The translations under genes and the position numbers were made by a program. The notes under the pieces were generated by a model. That model was given only the letters and a program-made list of their open reading frames with translations. It was not told the DNA's origin and did no database searches. A DNA stretch of 64,000 nt, taken from positions 55,438-119,437 of the forward strand of contig NZ_PSNX01000012.1 of assembly GCF_002930615.1 (NCBI RefSeq). Direction: 5' to 3'. This document shows positions 27,997-37,341 of this stretch, one piece after another; within the stretch, counting starts at the first letter, position 1, and each line of letters begins with the position of its first letter. Origin of the DNA: Caldimonas caldifontis. Its GTDB lineage: Bacteria; Pseudomonadota; Gammaproteobacteria; Burkholderiales; Burkholderiaceae_C.

Positions 27997-28773
27997 ATGA
28001 CGCTCACCTACATCGTTCTGGCCACCTTCCTTGGGGGGCTCCTGTCGGTCGTGATTGCGGCCAGTCTCACGGTGACGGTGCTGAGCAAGGTGGTGCGCAG
28101 CCTGGTCAGCCTGTCAGCCGGCGTGCTGCTGGGCACCGCACTCATCCATCTTCTGCCCGAGGCCTTCGAGAGTTCTGCCGGCGCACACGAACTCTTCCTC
28201 ACGCTGTTGGGCGGCCTGCTGTTCTTCTTCCTGCTGGAAAAGGCCGAGCTTTACCGCCACGGCCACCACCACGAGGGCGATGGCGACCATCACCATCATG
28301 GTTTCGACCACGAGCAGGCCGGCCGGGGCGGATGGACGGTGCTCGTGGGCGACAGCATCCACAACTTCTGTGACGGCGTGATCATCGCCGGCGCCTTCCT
28401 AGTGGATGCCCGGCTGGGGGTGGTGACGGCCCTGGCCATCATCGCCCATGAGATTCCCCAGGAGGTGGGTGACTACATCGTGCTGCTCAATGCCGGGTTC
28501 TCGCGGTCCAAGGCACTGCTCTTCAATGCCCTGTCAGGCCTTGCGGCCGTGCTGGGCGGGGTGGTCGGCTACTTCGTCGTGCGGCCCTGGGAAGACCTCT
28601 TTCCCTACCTGCTGGTGGTGGCCTCATCGAGCTTCATCTACGTGGCCGTGGCCGACCTCATCCCCCAGCTGCAGCGGCGGCTCTCGTTGCGGGAAACCCT
28701 GTCGCAACTGCTGTGGCTCGCCGCCGGCCTGGGGCTCATTCTCGTCCTGGTGGAGCAGTTCCACGGGCACTGA
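27997..28773 (+). CDS. ZIP-family metal transporter
   Basis: A 258-residue membrane protein with about eight helices. A His-rich cytoplasmic loop (residues about 86-108, GHHHEGDGDHHHHGFDHE) lies between helices 3 and 4, and the metal path motifs are HNFCDGVIIAG and HEIPQEVGD in helices 4 and 5. ZIP proteins import Zn, Fe or Mn into the cytoplasm. Metal preference cannot be read. It ends 14 bases from the convergent usp gene. A palindrome and a hairpin lie upstream. Confidence 0.93.
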   Translation: MTLTYIVLATFLGGLLSVVIAASLTVTVLSKVVRSLVSLSAGVLLGTALIHLLPEAFESSAGAHELFLTLLGGLLFFFLLEKAELYRHGHHHEGDGDHHHHGFDHEQAGRGGWTVLVGDSIHNFCDGVIIAGAFLVDARLGVVTALAIIAHEIPQEVGDYIVLLNAGFSRSKALLFNALSGLAAVLGGVVGYFVVRPWEDLFPYLLVVASSSFIYVAVADLIPQLQRRLSLRETLSQLLWLAAGLGLILVLVEQFHGH

Positions 28774-28787
28774 GCCCCATGCGGCTG

Positions 28788-29222
28788 TCAGCGCACCACC
28801 AGCACCGGCACGGTGCTGTGTGTGAGCACGCGGTTCGTTTCGCTGCCCAGGAGCAGCGCCTGCACGCCGCGACGGCCGTGGGAGGCCATCACGATCAGAT
28901 CGACCTGGTGCTGCTTGGCGTAGTCCACGATGGCTTCCCACACGCTGACCGACTCCACGGTGTGCCCGGTGCAGGCCACCCCCTGCGCTGCGCACGCGTC
29001 CTTCACGGCTGACACGTTCTTGGCCGCCACCCGTTCCTGTGCATCCAGGAACTCCTGCGGCAGCGTGGGCTGCATCTCTGACATCGCGCTGTAGGGGTAG
29101 GGGTCCTTGACGCTGAGCGTGAAGACCTCGGCGCCAAACTGTTTCGCCAGCGTCACCGCCGTGGCCACGGCCCGCTGGGTGATTTCGGAGCCGTCCGTCG
29201 GAACGAGGATGCGCTTGTACAT
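28788..29222 (-). CDS. Universal stress protein (UspA family)
   Basis: A 144-residue single-domain USP. It starts MYKRILVPTDGSEITQRAV, and the ATP-binding motif G-x2-G-x9-G-S/T is visible as MASHGRRGVQALLLGSETNR, so it is the nucleotide-binding type. A strong ribosome site (AGGAGGT) precedes the ATG at 29222. A perfect FNR box lies 58 bases upstream, so expression is probably induced by oxygen limitation, as known for several USPs under ANR/FNR control. Confidence 0.93.
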   Translation of the reverse strand: MYKRILVPTDGSEITQRAVATAVTLAKQFGAEVFTLSVKDPYPYSAMSEMQPTLPQEFLDAQERVAAKNVSAVKDACAAQGVACTGHTVESVSVWEAIVDYAKQHQVDLIVMASHGRRGVQALLLGSETNRVLTHSTVPVLVVR

Positions 29223-29252
29223 GGTGACCTCCTGTCAGTGATGAATGTGCTC

Positions 29253-29293
29253 ATCTTGCGCGCCAGGCGCCAGACCATGTTGATGCAAATCAA
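29253..29293 (-). promoter_or_regulatory. FNR/ANR box and promoter of the usp gene
   Basis: TTGAT-N4-ATCAA (29280-29293) is a perfect FNR consensus palindrome. Centred at 29286.5, a class II (-41.5) arrangement puts the start point near 29245 on the minus strand. CAAGAT (29258 down to 29253) sits at the -10 position with A2, A5 and T6 of TATAAT. This leaves a 23-base leader to the ATG. Confidence 0.75.
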
Positions 29294-29327
29294 GCGTCGG
29301 GGCAAGCCCCGGGCGGATGCGGCCGAT

Positions 29328-30182
29328 TCAGCCCTGGGCCACCGGCCGGGTCGGGTCGGCGCACCATTCGCTCCACGATCCCGGGTACAGCGCAGCCCCC
29401 GCCAGGCCGGCGGCCTCCATGGCCAGGAGGTTGTGGCAGGCGGTGACGCCGGAGCCGCATTGGTGGACGACGGTGTCGGGCGCAGCGCCTTGCATCAAGG
29501 TCAGGAAGTCGGCTCGAAGGGCTTCGGCCGGACGGAAGCGGCTGTCCGGGCCGAGGTTGTGCTGGAAGAAGCGGTTGAGGGCCCCCGGAATGTGGCCGGC
29601 CACCGGATCCAGTGGTTCCACGTCTCCGCGGTAGCGCTCGGGCGCGCGGGCATCGAGGATGCGCTGGGTGGGCGAGCCCAGCTCGCGCAGCACGGCATCG
29701 GCGTCGCGCATGGCCACCCGGGAGGCTCCCGGGGCATAGGCCACGGCCGCAGGCGGACGCACCGGGCCCTCCTGCACCGGGCCTCCAATGGCCTGCCAGG
29801 CGCCCAGGCCGCCATCGAGCACCGCCACGGCCTCGTGCCCCAGCCAGCGCAGCATCCACCAGCAGCGCGCGGCATAGGGGGCGCCCTGGCGGTCATAGAC
29901 CACCACGGGGGTGTCGGGGCCGATGCCGAGGGCGCCGACGCGCTGCGCAAAGACCTCGCGTGTGGGCAGGGGGTGGCGGCCGTTGCGGCCGGTCTTGGCA
30001 CCGCTGAGGTCCCGGTCCAGGTGCAGGTAGTGCGCTCCGGGCAGATGGGCTTGCAGGTAGGAGGCTTCGCCAGCGGCCGGGTTGGCCAGGTCGAAGCTCA
30101 CGTCGATGAGCACGGGGGGCGTCGGGCCGGCCAGCGCGGCCTGCAGCGCCTCGGCCGAGATCAGCGGGGTGGTCAGGATCAT
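29328..30182 (-). CDS. sseA: Sulfurtransferase, tandem rhodanese (SseA-like)
   Basis: A 284-residue protein with two rhodanese domains. The first (about 5-130) is inactive-like and ends AVLDGGLGAW. The second (about 150-280) has the active-site loop HQCGSGVTACHN. CGSGVTA fits 3-mercaptopyruvate sulfurtransferase (CG[S/T]GVT) rather than thiosulfate sulfurtransferase. It moves sulfane sulfur from mercaptopyruvate to an acceptor. The start overlaps the stop of the DMT transporter gene (ATGA), making it the last gene of a cyclase-DMT-rhodanese operon. Confidence 0.9.
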   Translation of the reverse strand: MILTTPLISAEALQAALAGPTPPVLIDVSFDLANPAAGEASYLQAHLPGAHYLHLDRDLSGAKTGRNGRHPLPTREVFAQRVGALGIGPDTPVVVYDRQGAPYAARCWWMLRWLGHEAVAVLDGGLGAWQAIGGPVQEGPVRPPAAVAYAPGASRVAMRDADAVLRELGSPTQRILDARAPERYRGDVEPLDPVAGHIPGALNRFFQHNLGPDSRFRPAEALRADFLTLMQGAAPDTVVHQCGSGVTACHNLLAMEAAGLAGAALYPGSWSEWCADPTRPVAQG

Positions 30183-31072
30183 GATTCGGTGCTCGTGGTG
30201 TTGGGCGGCACGCTGGGCGCCGTCTTGCTGCGCAGGAAGGTGGCGGCGATGCCGGCCGCCACGATGAGGATCATGCCGGCGACGGCCATCCATGTCACCG
30301 GGTCGCGGAAGAGCAGCACGCCATAGAGGAAGGCAAACACGATGCCCAGGTACTGCAGGCTGGCGTTGACCAGGGTCTTCCCGGTCGCGTAGGCGCGTGT
30401 CATGAGCAACTGGGCCACGGTGGCGAGCACGCCCACCGCCAGCAGGAGCGCCACGCCCTGGAGCGTGTGCGGGTTGGCGCCGCCGGCGAGCATCGTGAGG
30501 GCCCCAGCCACGACCCCACCGAGCGAGAAGTAGAACACCACGCGGTATTCGGGCTCGCCGATGCGGCCCAGGGCGGTCACCTGCAGATAGGCAGTGGCCG
30601 AGAGCATGCCCGAGATCAGGCCGACCAGACCGTGCCAGAGCTGGTTGTCGTCGATGGTGGGGCGCAGAATCAGGGCCACGCCGGCAAAGCCCGCGAGCAC
30701 GGTGGCAATGAGCCGGCCGTCGATGCGGGCCCCGCCCATGATGATGGCCCCGCCCAGCAGGAAGAGTGCCATCCACACCGAGGACATGTAGTTCAGCGTC
30801 ATGGCGGTGGCCAGCGGCAGGCCGCCGATGGCGTAGAACCAAAGGCTCAGGGCCAGCACGCCGCTGAGGCTGCGCCAGAAGTGCATGGCGGGTACTGGGG
30901 TGCGCAGCGAACCGCCGCGGCGCCACACCATGAAGCCGATGGTGACCGCGCCGACGATGCCACGATAGAACACGATCTCGCCGCTGCTGTAGAACTCGGA
31001 GGCGTACTTCACGCACACCCCCATGGTGGCGAACAGCAGGGAGGACAGAACCATCAGGGTGGAGGCGCTCAC
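30179..31072 (-). CDS. DMT-superfamily (EamA) transporter
   Basis: A 297-residue inner-membrane protein with about ten helices in two EamA repeats, each starting from a short helix (SASTLMVLSSLLFATMGVCV; then LWHGLVGLISGMLSATAYLQ). EamA proteins export or exchange small metabolites; the substrate is not predictable. GTG 31072 overlaps the cyclase stop (GTGA), and its stop overlaps the rhodanese start (ATGA). The three genes are therefore co-translated, though no functional link is obvious. Confidence 0.87.
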   Translation of the reverse strand: MSASTLMVLSSLLFATMGVCVKYASEFYSSGEIVFYRGIVGAVTIGFMVWRRGGSLRTPVPAMHFWRSLSGVLALSLWFYAIGGLPLATAMTLNYMSSVWMALFLLGGAIIMGGARIDGRLIATVLAGFAGVALILRPTIDDNQLWHGLVGLISGMLSATAYLQVTALGRIGEPEYRVVFYFSLGGVVAGALTMLAGGANPHTLQGVALLLAVGVLATVAQLLMTRAYATGKTLVNASLQYLGIVFAFLYGVLLFRDPVTWMAVAGMILIVAAGIAATFLRSKTAPSVPPNTTSTES

Positions 31073-32832
31073 AGGACTTCTTCTTCGGGACGCAGGAGGT
31101 GAACGGGAGGCTCGGGCAGCGCGGCGTTGGCGGGCAGACCCCACACCAAGATTTCGCTGTCGCGCCCTTTGATCGTGCGGGCTCCGAGCGGGCGCAGGCA
31201 CTCTCGCAAGGGGGGTGGCAGCAGGTCGTGGGTCGCCTGGTTGACGAAGGCGACCATGCCGGGTTCCTCTTTGGCCAGGCCCTCGATGCGCGCGGCGATG
31301 TTCACGGTGTCGCCGATCACAGTGTAGATGCACCGCTCGGGCGAGCCGATCTGCCCGGCCAGGGCTGCGCCGCTGGCCAGGCCGATCCCGATGGACAGCG
31401 GGGCCGCACCGTAGCTGGCCCGTTCGGTGTTGAACTCGGCCAGCGCCTGCTGCATGGCGGCGGCCGCATACAGCGCCCGTTCGACCCGGTGCGGATCCGG
31501 GGTGGGGGCACCGAAGACCACCACCATCGCGTCGCCCATGTAGTTGTTCACATAGCCGCCGAATCGCTGCACGGCATGGGTCATGCGGGTGAAGTGTTCG
31601 TTGAGCGTGAGCACCACGTCGCGGGGCTTGAGCCCTTCGCACAGCTGGGTGAAGCCGCGGATGTCGGAAAAGAGCACGGTGACATCGACCTCATGGCCCC
31701 CAAGGATCAGCTCGCCTTGCACCAGCTGGTCGCGCACCTCGGGCGACACCAGCCGCCCGAAGACGTCGCGCTCCCGCTCCCGCTGCTCCAGCTCCCGGCT
31801 CATGTGATTGAACGACTGGGCGAGCAGCCCCAGTTCGTCGTCGCGCTCGAGCTGGACGTGTGCATTGAGGTAGTGTCCCCGCAGGATGGCGCGCGCGGAG
31901 CGGGCGACCTCCCGGATGGCCCGGGCCAGAGAACGGGCAAAACGCCAGGCCAGCCAGGCGCTGAGCAGCGAGATGGCCAGCACCACGGCGCCGAATCGCA
32001 GCAGCTCGGCGTAGACCAGGGAGCGGTAGGCATCCAGCGAGGCCTGCACTTCCACGTGCCAGCCGCTGGTGTCGATGGGGGACGAAGCCACCAGTGGGGC
32101 GGCGTCGCGCCCGGCGGAGGGCAGGGCTTCGAGCACCGGCAGCGGCAGGATCTCGACAGGCCCCGAGGCCACGCGGCGTACGAGGGACAGAGGCCGGCCT
32201 TCAGGGTCGCGCAGCAGGGCGCGGACCTCGCCGGCATCCTGCGCCGGCAGCTCCAGGGCCCGGGCCATGGCGTTGGCAGAGAGTCCGACGCTGACCCAGC
32301 CCGCGCCCCCGGGAACCTCGGCCCACACATCCACGCTGCCGCTGCCGTTGCGGGCGAGCCAGAGGGGCCCGCCAACCTGAGGGACCCTGCGGTGCTGCGT
32401 GTCGCTGCTGGCCCGAGGCGGATGGCTTTGCACGATGCGGCCCTGTGGGTCGAGCAGTTCGACCTGATCCACCTCCGGGAAGCTGCGCACCAGCACCAGC
32501 CATTCGCCGCCCAGCGCGTCGATCTGTGTCTGGGGTTCCATGGCAGCGTGGTCGTCACGAGACTGCAGGCGCAGGGCCACCTGGGCCGTGGGGGCGGCCG
32601 CGATCATGCCGGCCAGACGTTCCGCCGAGACCATCAGCTGCCCGACCCGACCGGCCAGCAAGGTGGCCGTCTGACGTGTGCGCAGGTCCTGCTCGTCGCG
32701 CAGCCGCTGGGCACCTTCGGTGAGGGTGAGCAGCCCGGCAATCACCAGCGGGACCACGGCGAACAGCAGCACCGACACCGGCAGGGTGCGGCTCAGCGAG
32801 CGTCGTTGGGTGTCGGCGGGGATGGGGGTCAC
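31069..32832 (-). CDS. Class III adenylate/guanylate cyclase with extracytoplasmic sensor
   Basis: About 587 residues. A first membrane helix (about 15-37) is followed by a large periplasmic sensor of about 240 residues, probably a Cache-type fold, then a second helix (about 285-305), HAMP (FARSLARAIREVARSAR) and a class III cyclase domain. Metal-binding Asp residues are in VTVLFSDIRGFTQL and NNYMGDAMVVVFG; the nucleotide region includes DTVNIAARIEGLA. It makes cAMP or cGMP in response to a periplasmic signal. The GTG start at 32832 lacks a good ribosome site and GTG 32871 is possible. It is first of a three-gene operon. Confidence 0.88.
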   Translation of the reverse strand: MTPIPADTQRRSLSRTLPVSVLLFAVVPLVIAGLLTLTEGAQRLRDEQDLRTRQTATLLAGRVGQLMVSAERLAGMIAAAPTAQVALRLQSRDDHAAMEPQTQIDALGGEWLVLVRSFPEVDQVELLDPQGRIVQSHPPRASSDTQHRRVPQVGGPLWLARNGSGSVDVWAEVPGGAGWVSVGLSANAMARALELPAQDAGEVRALLRDPEGRPLSLVRRVASGPVEILPLPVLEALPSAGRDAAPLVASSPIDTSGWHVEVQASLDAYRSLVYAELLRFGAVVLAISLLSAWLAWRFARSLARAIREVARSARAILRGHYLNAHVQLERDDELGLLAQSFNHMSRELEQRERERDVFGRLVSPEVRDQLVQGELILGGHEVDVTVLFSDIRGFTQLCEGLKPRDVVLTLNEHFTRMTHAVQRFGGYVNNYMGDAMVVVFGAPTPDPHRVERALYAAAAMQQALAEFNTERASYGAAPLSIGIGLASGAALAGQIGSPERCIYTVIGDTVNIAARIEGLAKEEPGMVAFVNQATHDLLPPPLRECLRPLGARTIKGRDSEILVWGLPANAALPEPPVHLLRPEEEVL

Positions 32833-32875
32833 GTCGATCGGGCGGGGGAGACGAGTGGCATTGTGCGACACCCGG

Positions 32876-32903
32876 AAACAAAACACCCGGCCGAGGCCGG
32901 GTG
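32876..32903 (-). terminator. Intrinsic terminator after the Rieske oxygenase gene
   Basis: On the minus strand CACCCGGCC pairs with GGCCGGGTG around a two-base loop and TTTTGTTT follows. It starts about 20 bases after the Rieske gene stop and separates that gene from the cyclase operon. Confidence 0.9.
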
Positions 32904-32923
32904 CTGCACAGAGCGGGGCACTG

Positions 32924-34024
32924 TCAGAGGCTGCCCAGCTTGTCGCGATACCACTCATGGAAGTGCTGCATGCCGTCTTCCATGGGGCTCTGGTAGGGGC
33001 CGACCTCGTTGTCGCCACGATCGAGCAGGGCCTTGCGGCCCCAGTCCATGCGCAGCGCGATCTCGTCGTCCTCGATGCAGGTCTCCATGTAGGCGGCGCG
33101 CTGGGCCTCCACGAACTCGCGTTCGAAGGCGGCGATGTCCTCGGGGTAGAAGAACTCCACCACGTTGAGCGTCTTCTGTGGCCCCTTGGGGTGCAGCGTG
33201 GACACCACCAGCACATGCGGATACCACTCCACCATGATGTGCGGGTAGTAGGTCAGCCAGATGGCCCCATGGGTGGGGGCCACGCCGCCACGGTAGTTGA
33301 GCAGCACCTCATGCCACTTGCGGTAGACGTCCGACCCAGGCTTGCCCAGAGCATTCGACACGCCCACGGTCTGCACCGAATACTCGCGGCCGAACTCCCA
33401 GCGCAGGTCGTCGCAGGTCACGAAGTTGCCCAGGCCCGGGTGGAAGGGACCGACGTGGTAGTCCTCCAGGTAGACCTCGATGAAGGTCTTCCAGTTGTAG
33501 TCGCACTCGTGCATCTCGACGTGATCGAGCACGTAGCCCGAAAAGTCGAGATCCTTGAGCGGGCCGAGGCCGGCCAGGTCGGCGGCAATGTCGCGGCCGT
33601 TGTCCTCGAACAGCAGGCCGTTCCACTCGCGCAACTTGTAGTTGTTGAGGTTCAGGCAGGGGTCCTGCGCGAAATGCGGGGCACCCAGCAGCTGGCCGTC
33701 CAGTGCGTAGGTCCAGCGGTGCAGGGGGCACACGATGGTGCTCTTCGTGTTGCCGCGCCCGCGCAGCATCACGGCCTGGCGGTGGCGGCATACGTTCGAG
33801 ATCAGCTCGATGCCCCGCTGCGAGCGCACCAGGGCGCGGCCTTCGCCTTCCTGGGGCAGCGCGTAGTGGTCTCCCACCTCGGGTACCGCGAGCGCATGCC
33901 CGAGGTACCGCGGACCGCCATGGAAGATGAGCTCCATCTCGCGACGGAAGAGTTCGTCGCTGAAATATGCCGATACCGGCAGTTGCGTGTGGCTTTGCTC
34001 AAGGGCAATGCTTAGGTCTGACAT
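32924..34024 (-). CDS. Rieske non-heme iron oxygenase, ring-hydroxylating alpha-subunit type
   Basis: A 366-residue oxygenase. The Rieske [2Fe-2S] ligands are CRHRQAVM and CPLHRWTY, in the pattern C-x-H and C-x2-H. The C-terminal catalytic domain shows NWKTFIEVYLEDYHVGPFHP, with Asn, Asp and two His of the mononuclear iron site. Length is at the short end of the family. Start ATG 34024 has GGAG upstream. It would need a partner reductase, which is not adjacent. It lies beside xseB-ispA-dxs, an arrangement I recall from other Burkholderiales. The substrate is unknown. Confidence 0.87.
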   Translation of the reverse strand: MSDLSIALEQSHTQLPVSAYFSDELFRREMELIFHGGPRYLGHALAVPEVGDHYALPQEGEGRALVRSQRGIELISNVCRHRQAVMLRGRGNTKSTIVCPLHRWTYALDGQLLGAPHFAQDPCLNLNNYKLREWNGLLFEDNGRDIAADLAGLGPLKDLDFSGYVLDHVEMHECDYNWKTFIEVYLEDYHVGPFHPGLGNFVTCDDLRWEFGREYSVQTVGVSNALGKPGSDVYRKWHEVLLNYRGGVAPTHGAIWLTYYPHIMVEWYPHVLVVSTLHPKGPQKTLNVVEFFYPEDIAAFEREFVEAQRAAYMETCIEDDEIALRMDWGRKALLDRGDNEVGPYQSPMEDGMQHFHEWYRDKLGSL

Positions 34025-34268
34025 GATCCCCAGGATCTCCAAAAACCAATGTCCAACCACCACCCACGGTGGGCCCATCTTTCCCGGAAGGCGCCATGTG
34101 CCCGGAGTCCTTGCGGATGCCTCCATTCGTCTGGGACAGCCGGTCTGGCGCGGGGAAACCTTGAATTTTAGCCCCGGGGGGGTGGACGGGGCGGGTGGCC
34201 CTACGGGGCGGTGCGGCTTGCCACATCGTGGGGCCGGCTGACGGTCGGGACCTCAGCAAGTGCTTGAC

Positions 34269-34274
34269 TACAAT
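34269..34274 (+). promoter_or_regulatory. Candidate -10 of the xseB-ispA-dxs operon
   Basis: TACAAT lies 22 bases before the xseB ATG and would place the start point near 34281. The -35 region (CGGGAC near 34246) is poor. The remaining 34025-34268 interval shows GC-rich runs but no recognisable feature. Confidence 0.35.
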
Positions 34275-34295
34275 GGTCTGATTTGACCCTTCGCC

Positions 34296-34538
34296 ATGCC
34301 CAAGACCCCTTCCCCTGCGAGCGCGGCCGCGCCCGCGGCCAGCTATGAAGAAGCGCTGGCCGAGCTGGAGCGGCTGATCAGCCAGCTCGAGTCCGGCCAG
34401 CTGCCGCTGGACAAGCTGCTGGAAAGCTACCAGCGCGGGGCGCAGTTGCTGGAATACTGCCGCGGCCGCCTGGAGGCCGTGGAGACCCAGGTCAAGGTCA
34501 TCGAGGACGGGCAGCTCAAGCCCTGGGCTGCGGCATGA
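34296..34538 (+). CDS. xseB: Exodeoxyribonuclease VII small subunit
   Basis: An 80-residue helical protein with the XseB core [20 protein letters not shown] followed by [20 protein letters not shown]. It forms the small subunit of the single-strand exonuclease VII with XseA, which is encoded elsewhere. Its stop overlaps the ispA start (ATGA), the usual xseB-ispA coupling. Confidence 0.95.
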   Translation: MPKTPSPASAAAPAASYEEALAELERLISQLESGQLPLDKLLESYQRGAQLLEYCRGRLEAVETQVKVIEDGQLKPWAAA

Positions 34539-35428
34539 GCGGCGCCACCGACTTTCCGGCCTGGTCGGCTGCCGCACTCGACCGTGTCGAGGGGGCGCTC
34601 GACCGCCTGGTGCCCGCTGACGCCCCGGCGCAGCTGGGCGAGGCCATGCGCTATGGCGTGCTCGAGGGCGGCAAACGGGTGCGGGCCCTGCTGGTGCTGG
34701 CAGCCGCCGAAGCTGTCCGGGGTCAGGAGGCGGCCGCGCTGCGGGCGGCCTGTGCCGTGGAGCTCATCCACGCCTATTCCCTGATCCACGACGACATGCC
34801 CTGCATGGACAACGACGTGTTGCGCCGGGGCAAGCCCACGGTGCATGTGCGCTATGGCGAAGCGCTGGCGATGCTGGCCGGTGATGCCATGCAGGGCCTG
34901 GCTTTCGAGGTGCTCACGCCCGACACCGCCGAGGTGCCTGCCGCCTTGCAGGCCCGCCTGTGCGCCCTGCTGGCGCGCGCTGCCGGCCATGCCGGCATGG
35001 CCGGCGGACAGGCCATCGACCTCGCCTCGGTGGGGCGCGCCCTCGGTGAAGCCGAGTTGCGCCACATGCACCGCTGCAAGACGGGCGCGCTGCTGCATGG
35101 CAGCGTGATGATGGGAGCGGCCTGCGGGGCCGCCGATTCGGCCGCGCTGGCGGCGCTGTCCGACTACGGCTGGGCCATCGGCCTGGCCTTCCAGGTGGTC
35201 GATGACATCCTGGACGTGACCCAGGCCTCCGAGACCCTGGGCAAGACGGCGGGCAAGGATGCCCAGGACAACAAGCCCACCTACGTGTCGCTGATGGGGC
35301 TGGAGGCCGCGCGCCGCCATGCTGGCGAACTGCACGAACAGGCGCGTGCGGCGCTGGTCCGCAGTGGCCTGGCCGACACCCGCTGGCTGGACGCGCTGGC
35401 CTCGCGCATCGTGAACCGGGAACACTGA
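34535..35428 (+). CDS. ispA: Farnesyl diphosphate synthase (short-chain polyprenyl synthase)
   Basis: A 297-residue enzyme that condenses IPP with DMAPP and GPP. The first Asp-rich motif is [12 protein letters not shown] and the second [28 protein letters not shown] and [11 protein letters not shown] are further family motifs. The length is normal. Its stop overlaps the first base of the dxs ATG, so isoprenoid precursor and product enzymes are co-translated. Confidence 0.96.
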   Translation: MSGATDFPAWSAAALDRVEGALDRLVPADAPAQLGEAMRYGVLEGGKRVRALLVLAAAEAVRGQEAAALRAACAVELIHAYSLIHDDMPCMDNDVLRRGKPTVHVRYGEALAMLAGDAMQGLAFEVLTPDTAEVPAALQARLCALLARAAGHAGMAGGQAIDLASVGRALGEAELRHMHRCKTGALLHGSVMMGAACGAADSAALAALSDYGWAIGLAFQVVDDILDVTQASETLGKTAGKDAQDNKPTYVSLMGLEAARRHAGELHEQARAALVRSGLADTRWLDALASRIVNREH

Positions 35429-37323
35429 TGAACTACCCTCTGCTCGAAACCATCCAGAGCCCGGCCGATCTGCGCCGGCTGCCGCGCACCGAGCTCAAAC
35501 GCCTGGCGACCGAACTGCGTGAATTCGTGCTGCACAGCGTGTCGCAGACCGGTGGGCACCTCTCTTCCAACCTGGGCACGGTGGAGCTCACGATTGCCCT
35601 GCACTACGTCTTCAACACGCCCGAGGACCGGCTGGTGTGGGATGTGGGCCACCAGACCTACCCGCACAAGATCCTCACCGGCCGCCGCGATCGCATGCAC
35701 ACGCTGCGCCAGTTTGGCGGCATCAGCGGTTTCCCGCGCCGAGACGAGAGCCCCTACGACACCTTCGGCACGGCACACTCGTCCACGTCGATCTCGGCCG
35801 CTCTGGGCATGGCCCTGGCCGCCAAGCAGAAGGGCGAGGACCGTCGCGCGGTGGCCATCATCGGCGACGGCGCCATGACGGCGGGCATGGCCTTCGAGGC
35901 GCTGAACAACGCGGGGGTGCAGCATGCCGTGGGCCTGGCCGACATGCTGGTGGTGCTCAACGACAACGACATGTCGATCAGCCCGCCGGTGGGAGCGCTC
36001 AACAAGTACCTGGCCCGCCTGATGAGCGGCAGCTTCTATGCGGCGGCCCGCGAGGGCGCCAAGGCCGTGCTGAAGAACGCGCCGCCGCTGTTCGAGCTGG
36101 CGCGACGCTTCGAGGAGCATGCCAAGGGCATGGTCGTGCCCGGCACCATCTTCGAGGAGTTCGGCTTCACCTACGTGGGCCCCATCGACGGGCACGACCT
36201 CGACGCGCTGATCCCCACGCTGGAGAACCTGCGCGCGCGCAAGGGTCCGCACTTCCTGCATGTGGTCACCAAGAAAGGCTACGGCTACAAGCTGGCCGAG
36301 GCCGACCCCATCGCCTACCATGGCCCGGGCAAGTTCGACCCGGCCCAGGGCCTGGTCAAGCCGGCCACGCCGCCCAAGACCACCTTCACCCAGGTCTTCG
36401 GCCAGTGGCTGTGCGACATGGCCGAGGCCGACCCCAAGCTGGTGGCCATCACGCCGGCCATGCGCGAAGGCTCGGGCATGGTGGAGTTCCACAAGCGCTT
36501 CCCCACGCGCTACCACGATGTGGGCATCGCCGAGCAGCATGCGCTGACCTTTGCCGCCGGCCTGGCCTGCGAAGGCCTCAAGCCCGTGGTGGCCATCTAT
36601 TCCACCTTCCTGCAGCGCGCCTACGACCAGCTCATCCATGACGTGGCCCTGCAGAAGCTGCCCATGGTGCTGGCGCTCGACCGCGCGGGCGTCGTCGGGG
36701 CCGACGGCGCCACCCATATGGGCGCCTTCGACATCGCCTTCTTGCGCTGCATTCCGAACGTGAGCGTGCTCACCCCGGCCGACGAGAACGAATGCCGGCA
36801 GCTGCTCTACACCGCCCACCTGCAGGACCACCCGGTGGCCGTGCGCTACCCGCGGGGTGCCGGCGTGGGGACCGAGATCCAGAAGGAAATGACGGCGGTG
36901 CCCTTCGGCAAGGGCGAGGTGCGCCGGCGCGGCCAGCGCATTGCCATCCTGGCCTTCGGAACCTTGCTGTATCCGGCGCTGCAGGCAGCCGACAAGCTTG
37001 ACGCCACCGTGGCCAACATGCGCTTCGTCAAGCCCCTGGATGCCGCGCTGGTGGAGGAGCTGGCGCGCAGCCACGATGCCCTGGTGACGGTGGAAGAAGG
37101 CTGCGCCATGGGCGGCGCCGGCAGCGCGGTGGCCGAGGCCCTGCACGCCGCGGGACTGCAGACGCCGGTGCTGATGCTCGGGTTCAAGGACGAGTTCGTC
37201 GAGCATGGCGATCCGGCCAAACTGCTGGCTTTGCTGGGGCTCGACGCCGAGGGCATCGAGCGCAGCATCCTGCAGCGCTTTGGCGCCAAGCTCGAACTGG
37301 TGAAGCCGGCGGCCAACCAGTAA
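35428..37323 (+). CDS. dxs: 1-deoxy-D-xylulose-5-phosphate synthase
   Basis: A 631-residue thiamine-diphosphate enzyme that opens the MEP isoprenoid pathway from pyruvate and glyceraldehyde 3-phosphate. The ThDP motif is [19 protein letters not shown] and ends near [12 protein letters not shown]. The transketolase pyrimidine domain includes [19 protein letters not shown] with the catalytic Glu. The C-terminal domain has [18 protein letters not shown]. The length is normal. It is convergent with senC, whose stop is 18 bases away. A GGTGGC-GCCACC hairpin spans the junction but has no T-run. Confidence 0.97.
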   Translation: MNYPLLETIQSPADLRRLPRTELKRLATELREFVLHSVSQTGGHLSSNLGTVELTIALHYVFNTPEDRLVWDVGHQTYPHKILTGRRDRMHTLRQFGGISGFPRRDESPYDTFGTAHSSTSISAALGMALAAKQKGEDRRAVAIIGDGAMTAGMAFEALNNAGVQHAVGLADMLVVLNDNDMSISPPVGALNKYLARLMSGSFYAAAREGAKAVLKNAPPLFELARRFEEHAKGMVVPGTIFEEFGFTYVGPIDGHDLDALIPTLENLRARKGPHFLHVVTKKGYGYKLAEADPIAYHGPGKFDPAQGLVKPATPPKTTFTQVFGQWLCDMAEADPKLVAITPAMREGSGMVEFHKRFPTRYHDVGIAEQHALTFAAGLACEGLKPVVAIYSTFLQRAYDQLIHDVALQKLPMVLALDRAGVVGADGATHMGAFDIAFLRCIPNVSVLTPADENECRQLLYTAHLQDHPVAVRYPRGAGVGTEIQKEMTAVPFGKGEVRRRGQRIAILAFGTLLYPALQAADKLDATVANMRFVKPLDAALVEELARSHDALVTVEEGCAMGGAGSAVAEALHAAGLQTPVLMLGFKDEFVEHGDPAKLLALLGLDAEGIERSILQRFGAKLELVKPAANQ

Positions 37324-37341
37324 GCCGCGAAGGCGGTGGCT

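Noticed and set aside
29328..30182. Rhodanese gene as a selenouridine synthase (MnmH) linked to selenium use
   Set aside because: It has two rhodanese domains and the CGSGVT loop of SseA; the P-loop C-terminal domain of MnmH is absent.
35281..37206. 641-codon open frame on the minus strand opposite dxs
   Set aside because: An antisense shadow; dxs is unmistakable and there is no ribosome site for the minus-strand frame.
34535..37323. CRISPR, tRNA or insertion-sequence remnants anywhere in the window
   Set aside because: Scanned by eye across the window: no regularly spaced repeats, no cloverleaf with a CCA-type end, and no transposase motifs or terminal inverted repeats were found.
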